Assembly (NCBI RefSeq): GCF_026626335.1
Contig: NZ_JAPNTZ010000001.1
Span: 806,001-870,000 of the forward strand
Reading direction: 5' to 3'
DNA length: 64,000 nucleotides
Origin: Paractinoplanes pyxinae
Lineage (GTDB): Bacteria > Actinomycetota > Actinomycetes > Mycobacteriales > Micromonosporaceae
Shown: positions 43,111 through 52,039 of the stretch, piece by piece
Layout: every line of letters starts with the position of its first letter
Position numbering within the stretch: the first letter of the stretch is position 1
Notes under the pieces: generated by a model
What the model saw: only the letters and a program-made list of their open reading frames with translations
What the model was told of the DNA's origin: nothing
The model's database searches: none
Made by a program: the position numbers and the translations under genes

Positions 43111-44483
43111 CGGTGCTTGACCCCGCGCGGGAAGAACTCCGGGTCGTCGGCGGCCCGCAACTCGATCTGCGGGAGCTGGTACGCCGCCGGCACGTAGTGC
43201 GCGAACTCGCTGTTGAGCCGCAGCAGCTCGTCGCGGATCGACTCTGCGGCCAGGCGGCGCCTCTCCTCGGTGGGTTCGGCCCCGGCGGCCAGTTCGACCA
43301 CGACCTGAAGACGGCCGTCGATGTCGGCGTCCTCGACCGTACGCAGAACGAACCGGCCCGTCGTCCAGCCGCTGACCGCCGGGCGCTCCAGGCCGACGGT
43401 GACGTTCTCGGGATAGATGTTGGCGCCGAAGAACGACACCGTGAACAGCGATCGCCCGAAGACGTAGACGAATGGCAGCCGCGGACCGTCGCCCGGCTCG
43501 AAACCGTGCTCGCGGCAGAGACCCAGAAGCTTCTCGTACGGCAGGACACCACCCTCGTCCGCGATGTGATAGCGGACCAGCGGCACCAGGCCGTCGGCGC
43601 TGAACACCAGGGTGCCGTCGGGCGCCGTCTCGAACAGGCGGGTCGACGGGTCGTACTGCACCAGGGTGGGCAGCCGGGCGTCGCCGAACAGAGGAGTGGC
43701 GATGTCGGGCCGCTCGGCCAGGAAGCGGCGGATCCGGACGCTGAGCGGGGTCTCGTTGCCCAGCACCCCGGCGTCGGCCGTGCCGTAGAGCGACGCGATG
43801 CCGCTGACCGGGTCGGCCACGCCCGCCCGCTCGGCCACCAGGCTGCGCCACTGCTCGCTGAACACCTCGCCCGCCAGCACGAGCTTCACATCGTACGAGG
43901 GCCAATCGACGCCCCGGCTGAGCCCGGCATCGATGACGTTCTTGACGAAGGGCGGATAGCCCAGCAGCACGACCTGCTCGAACGAGTCGCCCAACTCGCC
44001 GATCACGCGCAGGATCTCGCCGATGTCGTTGCCCGGCGCGGCCACCGTGACCGGATAGCCGATCACGGAGAGCTGACGGCAGGCGGCGACGGTGTACATG
44101 CCGCCGACCCAGTTGCCCAGCGCGAAGCAGACCACGGCCAGCGTGCTGCGGTCGCCGATCTGGAAGCCCTCGTGGAAGATCTGCTCGAACCGGGCGGTGA
44201 CCGCCTCCTCGTCGTTGATGGAGCGCGGCCAGACCGTGGGCCGGCCCGACGAGCCGGACGAGAGGGCCACGACGGCCGCCGCTTCCAGCCGCCCGGCCCG
44301 GCAGCGATCGGGCAGCGGATATTGCTGGTGATAGTTGGCCTTCGTCATCAGCGGTATCTCGGACGGGTCGCGCACCGCGACGGCCTTGACGCCCTCGGAG
44401 CGCAGAAAACGCGCGTACGCGGGCACCCACTCGGCCGCGTCCTGGAAGAGCCTGAGCACCGACAGCGGTGATTTCCCGTTCAT
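43080..44483 (-). CDS. Phenylacetate-CoA ligase-like adenylate-forming enzyme
   Basis: 467 residues from ATG 44483 (GTG 44492 is an alternative with better upstream purines). ANL-superfamily motifs: AALSSGSSGRPTVWPRS-like P-loop (VALSSGSSGRPTVWP), SLYGTADAGVLG, VRYHIADEGG, and a C-terminal PaaK-like lid with SLFTVSFFGANIYPENV. The enzyme should activate a carboxylic acid as the acyl-AMP. No partner carrier protein, reductase or biosynthetic cluster is beside it, so the substrate is open. It is divergent from the NfeD-like gene. Confidence 0.82.
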   Translation of the reverse strand: MNGKSPLSVLRLFQDAAEWVPAYARFLRSEGVKAVAVRDPSEIPLMTKANYHQQYPLPDRCRAGRLEAAAVVALSSGSSGRPTVWPRSINDEEAVTARFEQIFHEGFQIGDRSTLAVVCFALGNWVGGMYTVAACRQLSVIGYPVTVAAPGNDIGEILRVIGELGDSFEQVVLLGYPPFVKNVIDAGLSRGVDWPSYDVKLVLAGEVFSEQWRSLVAERAGVADPVSGIASLYGTADAGVLGNETPLSVRIRRFLAERPDIATPLFGDARLPTLVQYDPSTRLFETAPDGTLVFSADGLVPLVRYHIADEGGVLPYEKLLGLCREHGFEPGDGPRLPFVYVFGRSLFTVSFFGANIYPENVTVGLERPAVSGWTTGRFVLRTVEDADIDGRLQVVVELAAGAEPTEERRRLAAESIRDELLRLNSEFAHYVPAAYQLPQIELRAADDPEFFPRGVKHRYTRDDTGSA

Positions 44484-44590
44484 AGGAGCCACGTTCTTTT
44501 TCTGAGCACGGACTGTCAAGGGACTGTGAACTCCTTGTGGTGTCGATGCTCTACCCTGACCTCGGCGTTCGGGCGGGGAAAGGCAGGCCA

Positions 44591-45139
44591 ATGGCTACGG
44601 CGACCGTGGTTTTCCTGGTGCTCGGCGCCGTCGGTGTGGTCGTGCTCGCGCTCGCCCTGCTGGGCGGCGAGCTGATGAGCTTCCTGCACTTCGGCGACGG
44701 GCCGGTCTCGCTGGAAGTCGTGGCCGGTTTCCTGGGTGCGTTCGGTTTCGCCGGAGCCATCGCGGCCGAACTGCTGGGGGCCGATTCGCCGGGCGCCATC
44801 GCGCTCGCCTCCGTCGTCGGGCTGGCCGCCGCGGTGCCCACCGGCTGGCTGGCCTTCCGCCTCTCCCGGGCCGCGCGCACCATGCGTACCGACGCCACCC
44901 CCACCCGCCAGGACCTGGTCGGCAGCCTCGGCGTGATCGTCACCGCCGTACCGGCCGGAACGGGTTTCGGCGAAGTGCGCATCCTGCTCGGCGGCCAGCC
45001 AATCAAGCTGTACGCCCGTTCGCAACACGCGATTCCCCTCGGGGCGCAGGTCTTCGTGATCGAGGCGCCGTCCGACACGAGTGTCGTTGTCGAGGAAACC
45101 CTCCGGGTCGACGAGACCCCTCACCCTGGAAAGGTATAG
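44591..45139 (+). CDS. NfeD-like membrane protein
   Basis: 182 residues from ATG 44591. Two to three membrane helices (~3-25, 40-65, 70-90) and a C-terminal OB-fold-like domain (LVGSLGVIVTAVPAGTGFGE, then LGAQVFVIEAPSDTSVVVE). Directly followed, with no spacer, by a flotillin gene; NfeD/flotillin pairs are a known operon in which NfeD works with flotillin in membrane microdomains. The short N-terminus means it lacks the ClpP-class protease domain of long NfeD. Confidence 0.82.
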   Translation: MATATVVFLVLGAVGVVVLALALLGGELMSFLHFGDGPVSLEVVAGFLGAFGFAGAIAAELLGADSPGAIALASVVGLAAAVPTGWLAFRLSRAARTMRTDATPTRQDLVGSLGVIVTAVPAGTGFGEVRILLGGQPIKLYARSQHAIPLGAQVFVIEAPSDTSVVVEETLRVDETPHPGKV

Positions 45140-46645
45140 ATGTCGCCTCTGCTCATCGCCATCGGCGGTGCCGTCCTCCTGATCCTGCTCATCGTCCTGT
45201 TCGTGCTGTCCCGCATCAAGGTGGCCGGCCCGAACGAGGCGTTCATCATCACCGGCCGCAAGGGCCGCACCACCCAGTCGGCCGACGGCACCAGCAGCAC
45301 CGACCTGTCCGGCCAGAAGGTCGTCATGGGCGCCTCGGTGTTCGTGCTGCCGGTCGTTCAGAAGCTGCAGTCGCTCGACCTGTCCAGCCGCCGCATCGAC
45401 GTCAGCATCCGGGGCGCCGTGTCCAAGCAGGGCATCCGAGCGGAGCTGCACGGCGTCGCGATCGTCAAGGTCGGCGGCAACGAGGGCGCGATCCGGGCCG
45501 CCGCCCAGCGCTTCCTGCACCAGCAGGCCGAGATCGAGGAGTTCACCCGCGAGGTGCTGGCCGGCGCCCTGCGCTCGATCGTCGGCCGGCTCACGGTCGA
45601 AGAGATCATCCGCGACCGGGCCGCGTTCGCCAGCGCGGTGGCCGAGGAGGCCGAGCACTCCATGACCAACCAGGGTCTGGTGCTCGACGCGTTCCAGCTG
45701 CAGGACATCGTGGCCGAGGGCTCGTACCTGCAGGACCTGGGCCGGCCCGAGGCGGCCCGCGTGCTCAAGGACGCGGCCATCGCCGAGGCCCGGGCCCGGC
45801 AGCAGGCCGAGCAGGAGCGCCTGCTGGCCGAGGAGGCCATCGCCGAGGCGCAGCGCAACCTGTCGCTCAAGCAGGCCGGCATCCAGGCCGAGATCGACGC
45901 GGCCAAGGCGAAGTCGGCCGCGGCCGGCCCCCTCGCGCAGGCCGAGCGCGACCAGGCCATCCTGGCCGAGCAGCAGAAGGTGGCCGAGCAGAACGCCGAG
46001 CTCAAGCAGCGTCAGCTCGACACCGAGGTGCGCAAGCCGGCCGACGCCCAGCGCTACAAGGTCGAGCAGGAGGCGGAAGCGGCCCGCGCCGCGGCCGTGC
46101 TCGGCGCCGACGCGCAGCGGCAGGCCACCATCGCGGCCGCGCAGGCCAGCGCCGAGCAGGCTCGCCTGACCGGTGAGGGCGAGCGGGCCCGCCGGGCCGC
46201 GCTGGCCGAGGCCAACGCGATCGAGGGCGCCAAGGAGGGTGAGGCGGAGCAGCGCCGCCGTTCCGCGATCGCCGAGGCCATCGAGCGCGAAGGTGCCGCC
46301 GAGGCCGCGGCCATCCTGGCCCGCGGTGGCGCCGAGGCCGAGGCCATGGCCCGCAAGGCCGAGGCGTTCGCCGCGTACGGCGAGGCGGCCGTGCTCGACC
46401 TGCTGGTCCGGGTGCTGCCGCAGGTCGTCGAGGCGGCCGCGGCCCCGATGGGCTCGATCGACAAGATGACCGTCATCTCGACCGACGGCGCCTCGTCGCT
46501 GACCAAGTCGGTGGCCAGCAATGTGGCTCAGGGCCTGCAGCTGGGCACCGACCTGACCGGCATCGACCTGTCGGCCCTGCTCAGCAGGCTGGGCGCGGCC
46601 AAGGCCATGAACGGCACGACGCCCGAGATCGAAAAGGAGCACTGA
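45140..46645 (+). CDS. Flotillin family protein
   Basis: 501 residues. N-terminal membrane hairpin or helix (~3-22), SPFH domain (~25-190: VAGPNEAFIITGRKG, FTREVLAGALRSIVGRLTVE), and a long coiled coil rich in Glu-Ala pairs (~215-440), with a C-terminal domain (MGSIDKMTVISTDG). Flotillins form large oligomers that organise membrane domains. The start codon follows the NfeD stop directly. The stop lies 8 bp from that of the opposing dehydrogenase. Confidence 0.93.
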   Translation: MSPLLIAIGGAVLLILLIVLFVLSRIKVAGPNEAFIITGRKGRTTQSADGTSSTDLSGQKVVMGASVFVLPVVQKLQSLDLSSRRIDVSIRGAVSKQGIRAELHGVAIVKVGGNEGAIRAAAQRFLHQQAEIEEFTREVLAGALRSIVGRLTVEEIIRDRAAFASAVAEEAEHSMTNQGLVLDAFQLQDIVAEGSYLQDLGRPEAARVLKDAAIAEARARQQAEQERLLAEEAIAEAQRNLSLKQAGIQAEIDAAKAKSAAAGPLAQAERDQAILAEQQKVAEQNAELKQRQLDTEVRKPADAQRYKVEQEAEAARAAAVLGADAQRQATIAAAQASAEQARLTGEGERARRAALAEANAIEGAKEGEAEQRRRSAIAEAIEREGAAEAAAILARGGAEAEAMARKAEAFAAYGEAAVLDLLVRVLPQVVEAAAAPMGSIDKMTVISTDGASSLTKSVASNVAQGLQLGTDLTGIDLSALLSRLGAAKAMNGTTPEIEKEH

Positions 46646-46652
46646 CCCCCGG

Positions 46653-47618
46653 TCAGGCCGGCGCCGCCAGCACCCGTACTGGCGCGCCGGCCTGCCAGGC
46701 GGCGATGTCCTCGACCACCTGCTCGTACATGCCGCGCAGGCTGCCCTCGGTGACGTACCCGAGGTGGGGCAGCAGCACGGTGTGCGGGGCGCCGCGCAGC
46801 GGGTTGCCCAGCGGCAGCGGCTCGGTGTTGTAGACGTCGAGCCCGGCCCCGGCGATCGTGCCCGCGGTCAGCGCGGCCACCAGCGCCGACTCGTCGACGA
46901 TGGGCCCGCGCGACGTGTTCACCAGCACCGCCGACGGCTTCATGGCGGCCAGCTCGGCCTTGCCGATCAGGCCGGTCGACCGCTCGCTCAGCTTGAGGTG
47001 CACGGTCAGCACGTCGCTCTGCGCGAAGAACTCGTCCTTCGACACCAGTGTCGCCCCCGCCTCGGCCGCCCGCTCGGCGGTGAGGTTCTGGCTCCAGGCG
47101 ATCACCCGCATGTCGAAGGCCTGCCCGATCCGGGCGACCTGCGTGCCCATCCGCCCCAGGCCCAGTACGCCCAGGGTGCTGCCGGCCAGGTCGGTGCCCA
47201 CGGTGGTCTGCCAGCGCCCGTCCCGCAAAGCCTTGTCCTCGGCGACGACGTGCCGCCGGCAGGCCAGGATCAGGGCCCAGGTGAGCTCGGCCGTGTTCGA
47301 GCTCTTCGTGTTGCCGTACATGGAAGTGCCGCAGATCGTGACACCGTGCGCGACGGCCGCGTCGAAGTCGACGGCCGCGTTGGCCATGCCGGTGGTGACG
47401 AGCAGTTTCAGCTCGGGCAGCCGCTCGAACACTTCGGCCGGGAACGCCGTACGCTCCCGCATCGCCACCACGACGTCGGCGCCCCGCAACGCCGCCACCA
47501 GCGCGTCCTGCCCGTCCAGGTGCTCGTGCCGCACCTCGACCTCGGCCCCGGGCACCGAGCCGAAGTCCCCGTACTCCCGGGCCACCCGCTGATAGTCGTC
47601 CAGCACCACGATTCTCAT
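46653..47618 (-). CDS. D-2-hydroxyacid dehydrogenase
   Basis: 321 residues from ATG 47618, at MRIVVLDDYQRVA. NAD-binding GVLGLGRMGTQVARIG, the catalytic Arg in VLVNTSRGPIVDE, Glu in VYNTEPLPLG and His in LLPHLGYVTEG define the family (SerA/PdxB/glyoxylate-reductase type). The substrate is not decided by sequence; the N-terminal half is of the general hydroxyacid type, with no ACT domain. It lies head-to-head with the nhaA leader region. Confidence 0.9.
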   Translation of the reverse strand: MRIVVLDDYQRVAREYGDFGSVPGAEVEVRHEHLDGQDALVAALRGADVVVAMRERTAFPAEVFERLPELKLLVTTGMANAAVDFDAAVAHGVTICGTSMYGNTKSSNTAELTWALILACRRHVVAEDKALRDGRWQTTVGTDLAGSTLGVLGLGRMGTQVARIGQAFDMRVIAWSQNLTAERAAEAGATLVSKDEFFAQSDVLTVHLKLSERSTGLIGKAELAAMKPSAVLVNTSRGPIVDESALVAALTAGTIAGAGLDVYNTEPLPLGNPLRGAPHTVLLPHLGYVTEGSLRGMYEQVVEDIAAWQAGAPVRVLAAPA

Positions 47619-47709
47619 GCCCTCACCGTAATGGCCGGAGATCAGGAGTCCTCGAACTGTCATGAGACCGCCGGGTTGACGACCGACCGGTCGCGTAGGC
47701 TTGGTGTCT

Positions 47710-47749
47710 GGTGTGCCGGGAAGCCTGGTCGGCGATGTGATGACGTCTG
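47710..47749 (+). ncRNA. Conserved 5' leader motif upstream of nhaA (copy A)
   Basis: The block GGTGTGCCGGGAAG (47710-47723) followed by CCTGGTCGGCGAT (47724-47736) and GTGATGACGTCTG recurs almost unchanged ahead of the next transporter gene. CCGGG-AAG-CCTGG folds as a 5-bp hairpin with one G-U pair. The block ends about 20-30 nt before the GTG start at 47768. A cis-regulatory RNA controlling cation transport is likely; the class is not identified. Confidence 0.6.
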
Positions 47750-47767
47750 CCCTGCGAAAGGCTTCTT

Positions 47768-49048
47768 GTGGCACACCTGTTCAGTCGTGGGAGTTGGCCC
47801 GAGGCCCGGCGGATCGCCGAGGTGCTGCGCGCCGAGACCGTCGGCGGAGTGCTTCTGCTGGCGGCTGCGGTCCTTGCGCTGGTCTGGGCCAACACCCCCT
47901 GGTCGGACGCGTACTTCGACCTGGCCGGCTGGGTGGTCGGCCCGCACGCGCTGCACCTTGACCTGTCGCTCGCCACCTGGGCCGCCGACGGGCTGCTGGC
48001 CATCTTCTTCTTCGTCGCCGGGCTCGAGCTCAAGCGTGAGTTCGTCGCCGGTGACCTGCGCGACCCCCGCCGCGCGGCGCTCCCGGTGGCCGCGGCGGTC
48101 GGCGGCATGGCCGTGCCGGCCGTCATCTTCGCCGTGGTCGCCTCCCGCGATGGCGGCGGGGCCTTGAGCGGGTGGGCGGTGCCGACGGCCACCGACATCG
48201 CGTTCGCGCTGGCCGTGCTGGCGGTCATCAGCACCCACCTGCCGGCCGCGATGCGCACCTTTCTGCTGACCCTGGCCGTGGTGGACGACCTGCTGGCCAT
48301 CACGGTCATCGCGATCTTCTACTCGTCGTCGCTGCACTTCGTGCCCCTGGTGCTCGCCCTCGTCGCGGTGGCCGTGTTCGGCCTGCTGGTCCAGCGCGGG
48401 GTCAGCCGGTGGTGGCTGCTGATGCCGCTCGCCGTGGTGGCGTGGGCCTTGGTGCACGCGTCGGGCATCCATGCCACCGTGGCCGGCGTGCTGCTGGCCT
48501 TCACGGTGCCGGTCCGCGACAAGAACGGTGGCGCCCACGGCATGGCCGAGCGCTTCGAGCACCTTTGGCGCCCGGTGTCGGCCGGCGTCGCCGTGCCGGT
48601 GTTCGCCTTCTTCGCGGCGGGCGTGTCGATCTCCGCCGCCGGTGGTCTCGGCGCCGGGCTGACCGACGCCGTGACCATGGGCGTCATCGCCGGTCTGGTG
48701 GCCGGCAAGGCGATCGGCATCACCGGCTCGACCTGGCTGGTGCAGCGGTTCACCCGGGCTCAGCTGGCCGCGGGGCTGAGCTGGTGGGACGTGCTGGGGC
48801 TGGCGTTGCTGGGCGGCATCGGGTTCACCGTGTCGCTGCTGATCGGGGAGCTCGCGTACGGCGCCGGCTCGCAGCGGGACGGGTTCGCCAAGATCGGCGT
48901 CCTGGCCGGATCGTTGCTGGCGGCGCTGCTGGCGACCGTGGTGCTGCGCATCCGCAACCGCCACTACCGCCGCCTGTGCGAGGAGGAGAGCGTGGACGCG
49001 GACGCCGATGGCGTGCCCGACGTCTACCAGGTGCCGAAACCGGGCTGA
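47768..49048 (+). CDS. nhaA: Na+/H+ antiporter NhaA
   Basis: 426 residues from GTG 47768. About eleven membrane helices; the ion-binding Asp pair is in [17 protein letters not shown], with the NhaA motifs [36 protein letters not shown] and [17 protein letters not shown]. It exchanges cytoplasmic Na+ or Li+ for protons. The C-terminal tail (~20 acidic residues) is longer than in E. coli. The leader motif above and the 8-nt complementarity between it and the start region suggest control at the RNA level. Confidence 0.95.
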   Translation: MAHLFSRGSWPEARRIAEVLRAETVGGVLLLAAAVLALVWANTPWSDAYFDLAGWVVGPHALHLDLSLATWAADGLLAIFFFVAGLELKREFVAGDLRDPRRAALPVAAAVGGMAVPAVIFAVVASRDGGGALSGWAVPTATDIAFALAVLAVISTHLPAAMRTFLLTLAVVDDLLAITVIAIFYSSSLHFVPLVLALVAVAVFGLLVQRGVSRWWLLMPLAVVAWALVHASGIHATVAGVLLAFTVPVRDKNGGAHGMAERFEHLWRPVSAGVAVPVFAFFAAGVSISAAGGLGAGLTDAVTMGVIAGLVAGKAIGITGSTWLVQRFTRAQLAAGLSWWDVLGLALLGGIGFTVSLLIGELAYGAGSQRDGFAKIGVLAGSLLAALLATVVLRIRNRHYRRLCEEESVDADADGVPDVYQVPKPG

Positions 49049-49077
49049 TCGGACACCCGCGGTGTAGGTTGATCGGC

Positions 49078-49116
49078 GGTGTGCCGGGAAGTCCGGTCGG
49101 CGATCGATGACGGCTG
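49078..49116 (+). ncRNA. Conserved 5' leader motif upstream of the ArsB/NhaD-type gene (copy B)
   Basis: The block GGTGTGCCGGGAAG (49078-49091), then TCCGGTCGGCGAT (49092-49104) and CGATGACGGCTG, is nearly identical to copy A. CCGGG-AAG-TCCGG forms the same hairpin with the G-U pair at a different position, so both base changes keep pairing. The GAT at its end is 31 nt before ATG 49135, against 32 nt in copy A. Confidence 0.6.
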
Positions 49117-49134
49117 AGCAATCCCGGGGGATCC

Positions 49135-50430
49135 ATGAGCGCGCTGGCCTGGTTCGCCGTGGCCGTTTTCACAATCGCCTACGTCCTCATCGCGACCGAG
49201 AAGGTCGGCCGGGTGACGGTGGCCCTGGGCGGGGCGTCGATCCTACTGGCGGCCGGCGCGACGAACGCCGAGCACGCCTTCTTCTCCGAAGAGTCGGGGA
49301 TCGACTGGAACGTCATCTTCCTGCTGCTCGGGATGATGCTGATAGTCGGCGTGCTCAAACGAACCGGCCTGTTCGAGTACGTCGCGATCTGGGCGGCCAA
49401 GCGGGCCCGGGGCCGGCCCTTCCCGATCATGGTGATCCTGATCCTGGTGACCGGCGTGCTGTCGGCCGCGCTCGACAACGTCACCACGGTGCTGCTCATC
49501 GCCCCGGTGACGCTGCTGGTCTGCGACCGGCTCGGCATCTCGCCGGTGCCGTTCCTCATCGCCGAGGTGTTCGCGTCGAACATCGGCGGCGCCTCGACTC
49601 TGGTCGGAGACCCGCCCAACATCATCATCGCCAGCCGGTCGGGGCTGACCTTCAACGATTTCCTGTCGGTGCTGGCGCCGTTCGTGGTGGTCGTCCTGGG
49701 TGTCCTCGTGCTGCTCTGCCGGCTCATGTTCCGGTCGTCGTTCCGCTACGACGCCGAGCGCGCCGAGCGGATCATGGCGCTGCGGGAGAGGGACGCCATC
49801 CGCGACCGGCGCCTGGTCGTGCTGAGCCTGGCGGTGCTGGGCGCGGTGCTCCTCGCCTTCACCCTGCACACCTGGCTCGGCCTGGAGCCGTCGGTGGTCG
49901 CGCTGCTGGGCGGTCTGTTGCTGCTCCTGCTGTCCCGGCTCGACCCCACCGAGATCGCCCAGGACGTCGAGTGGCCGACGCTGGTCTTCTTCGCCGGGCT
50001 GTTCGTGATGGTCGGTTCGCTGGTCGCCACCGGCGTGATCGACACGCTGGCCCAGGCCGCCACCGGCGCCGTCGAGGGCCGGCTCTGGCCGGCGACGCTG
50101 CTGCTGCTCGGCGGGTCCGGCGTGCTCTCGGCCATCGTCGACAACATCCCGTACGTGGCCACGATGAGCCCCATCGTGGCCGAGCTCGTGAACAACGCCG
50201 GCGGCAACGACAAGGCGCAGGTGCTGTGGTGGGCGCTGGCGCTGGGCGCCGACTTCGGCGGGAACGCCACCGCCGTGGGCGCCTCGGCCAACGTGGTCGT
50301 GCTGGGCATCGCGGCCCGCGCCGGCCATCGCATCACGTTCTGGGGCTTCACCAAGTACGGGCTGATCGTCACCGCGGTGTCGATCGGGCTGGCCGTGCCC
50401 TATCTGTGGCTGCGGTTCTTCGCCTTCTGA
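49135..50430 (+). CDS. ArsB/NhaD (IT superfamily) ion transporter
   Basis: 431 residues, about eleven helices. Two family repeats are visible: VLSAALDNVTTVLLIAPVT with SNIGGASTLVGDPPNIIIAS, and VLSAIVDNIPYVATMSPIV with DFGGNATAVGASANVV. This family includes arsenite exporters, NhaD-type Na+/H+ antiporters and anion carriers. The shared leader with nhaA and the downstream CBS protein favour a cation/proton antiporter (inference); there is no arsenic gene nearby. ATG 49135 has GGGGGAT upstream. Confidence 0.87.
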   Translation: MSALAWFAVAVFTIAYVLIATEKVGRVTVALGGASILLAAGATNAEHAFFSEESGIDWNVIFLLLGMMLIVGVLKRTGLFEYVAIWAAKRARGRPFPIMVILILVTGVLSAALDNVTTVLLIAPVTLLVCDRLGISPVPFLIAEVFASNIGGASTLVGDPPNIIIASRSGLTFNDFLSVLAPFVVVVLGVLVLLCRLMFRSSFRYDAERAERIMALRERDAIRDRRLVVLSLAVLGAVLLAFTLHTWLGLEPSVVALLGGLLLLLLSRLDPTEIAQDVEWPTLVFFAGLFVMVGSLVATGVIDTLAQAATGAVEGRLWPATLLLLGGSGVLSAIVDNIPYVATMSPIVAELVNNAGGNDKAQVLWWALALGADFGGNATAVGASANVVVLGIAARAGHRITFWGFTKYGLIVTAVSIGLAVPYLWLRFFAF

Positions 50431-50443
50431 GACCTTCGGCGGC

Positions 50444-50890
50444 TCACTGGCCGAGCATCCGGTCCAGCAGCGCGTCCAGGCTGATCGCGCCGGTCATCAC
50501 CCGATGCCGGTCGACCACCGCGACCAGGGGAACGTTCGAGCGGGCCATCACCGACGCGATCTCGAGAGCGGTGGCGTCGGCGCTCACCGCGGGCAGCTCG
50601 GGCCGGTTCCGCGGCAACAGGTCGGCGACCGTCCGGTCACCGAGGCCGTCGAAGATGACATCGGCCGCGGCCTCGTCGACCACCCGGGCCAGCGCGGGGT
50701 CGTCCTGGCAGTACGCGGGCAGCGACATGCGCAGCACCTGGGTGCCGGCGAGCACGGTCAGCGGGCGGCCCTGGTCGTCGACCACGATGAGGCCGGGCAG
50801 GTCCTGAGCGGCGAGGATCTTGACCGCCTCGCGGGCCGGCATCGTCTCGGTGACCGTGCTCATCTGCGTCGAAACGTCGCGCGCTCGCAT
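50444..50890 (-). CDS. Two-CBS-domain regulatory protein
   Basis: 148 residues forming one CBS pair: the first from ETMPAREAVKILAAQDLPGL to VLAGTQVLRMSLP, the second from AVSADATALEIASVMARSN to VMTGAISLDALL. CBS pairs bind adenine nucleotides (AMP, ATP, c-di-AMP in some) and tune transporters. Its stop is 14 bp from the carrier gene's stop. A similar CBS protein beside an ArsB-like carrier is, as I recall, common in Streptomyces, so it may gate that carrier. Confidence 0.85.
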   Translation of the reverse strand: MRARDVSTQMSTVTETMPAREAVKILAAQDLPGLIVVDDQGRPLTVLAGTQVLRMSLPAYCQDDPALARVVDEAAADVIFDGLGDRTVADLLPRNRPELPAVSADATALEIASVMARSNVPLVAVVDRHRVMTGAISLDALLDRMLGQ

Positions 50891-50912
50891 TCGTCGACCA
50901 TACGCGCGGCCG

Positions 50913-51956
50913 TCAGCTGCTCGATGTTCCGAACTGCCACACCGTCGACGAGCGGTAGGTCTCGCCCGGCCGCAGCACTGTCGACGGGAACGCGGGCTGG
51001 TTGGGGGAGTCGGGGAAGTGCTGGGTCTCCAGGGCCAGGCCGTCGCCCTGGCGGTAGAGGCGGCCGCTGGTGCCGATCATCGTGCCGTCGAGGAAGTTGC
51101 CTGAGTAGAACTGCAGGCCGGGCTCGGTGGTGGAGACGGTGAGCGTACGGCCGCTGACCGGGTCGGTCACCTCGGCGGCTGTGGTCAGGCCGTCGTCGGT
51201 GCGGTCGAGGACCCAGTTGTGGTCGTAGCCGCCGGCGTGGCTCAGCTGCTCGTCGCCGGTGCGGATGCGCTCGCCCACGGCGAACGGCTCGCGGAAGTCC
51301 ATCGGCGTGCCCGCCACCGGGCGCAGTTCGCCGGTGGGGATCAGGTCGGCGCCGACCGGGGTGAAACGGGCGGCGTGCAGGCGCACTCGGTGGCCGTAGA
51401 TGTCGCCGGTGCCCTCGCCGCCGAGGTTGAAGTAGCTGTGGTTGGTCAGGTTGACCACGGTCGGGGCGTCGGTGGTGGCCTCGTAGTCGATCCGCAGGGC
51501 GTTGCCGGCGTTCAGGGTGTAGCGCACCGTCGCCGTCAGGGTGCCGGGGTAGCCCTGGTCGCCGTCGGGGCTCACGAGCCGCAGCTCGACCGCGTCGTCC
51601 GTCCCGGTGGCCGTCCAGATCCGCTTGTCGAAGCCGGTGGCCCCGCCGTGCAGGCTGTTCGGGCCGTTGTTGATCGGCAGCTCGTGGGCGGTGCCGTCGA
51701 GCGTGAAGCGGCCGCGGGCGATGCGGTTGCCGTAGCGGCCGATGAGGGCGCCGAAGTACGGGCCGGGGTTGTCGACGTAGCCCTGCAGCCGGTCGAAGCC
51801 GAGAACGACGTTGGCCGTCGCGCCCGTTCGGTCGGGCACCTCGACACTCTGGACGATGCCGCCGTACGTGAGAACGGCGACCCGCATGCCGTCGCTGTTG
51901 GTCAGGACGTGGCGGTCGACGGGGCCTTCGGCGGTCGTTCCCCAGTGCTCGATCAT
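50913..51956 (-). CDS. galM: Aldose 1-epimerase (mutarotase)
   Basis: 347 residues, the usual length. GalM motifs: GALIGRYGNRIARGRF, the catalytic His in NLTNHSYFNLGGEGTGD, and the catalytic Glu in ALETQHFPDSPNQPAFPS. It interconverts alpha- and beta-anomers of hexoses in the cytoplasm. It is divergent from the GH31 gene across an 83-bp region holding a palindromic operator, so the two may be co-regulated. Confidence 0.93.
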   Translation of the reverse strand: MIEHWGTTAEGPVDRHVLTNSDGMRVAVLTYGGIVQSVEVPDRTGATANVVLGFDRLQGYVDNPGPYFGALIGRYGNRIARGRFTLDGTAHELPINNGPNSLHGGATGFDKRIWTATGTDDAVELRLVSPDGDQGYPGTLTATVRYTLNAGNALRIDYEATTDAPTVVNLTNHSYFNLGGEGTGDIYGHRVRLHAARFTPVGADLIPTGELRPVAGTPMDFREPFAVGERIRTGDEQLSHAGGYDHNWVLDRTDDGLTTAAEVTDPVSGRTLTVSTTEPGLQFYSGNFLDGTMIGTSGRLYRQGDGLALETQHFPDSPNQPAFPSTVLRPGETYRSSTVWQFGTSSS

Positions 51957-51994
51957 CGTCCCACCCTAATGATTGACTTCGTTCCAGGCCTTTG

Positions 51995-52004
51995 ACAACG
52001 TTGT
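51995..52004. promoter_or_regulatory. LacI-type palindromic operator (ACAACGTTGT)
   Basis: A perfect 10-bp palindrome with a central CG, within TTGACAACGTTGTAAAA, between the divergent galM (start 51956) and GH31 (start 52040) genes. The shape is that of LacI/GalR-family sites. TTGACA at its left edge could be a -35 element for the GH31 promoter, so binding would block it. Confidence 0.6.
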
Positions 52005-52039
52005 AAAAGATCAATGAACGTCAGGGTCTAGGAGTTCGG

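Noticed and set aside
42384..44471. Very long plus-strand frame opposite the adenylate-forming enzyme
   Set aside because: Its first part is an out-of-frame copy of the sortase region and the rest is antisense to a clear ANL enzyme.
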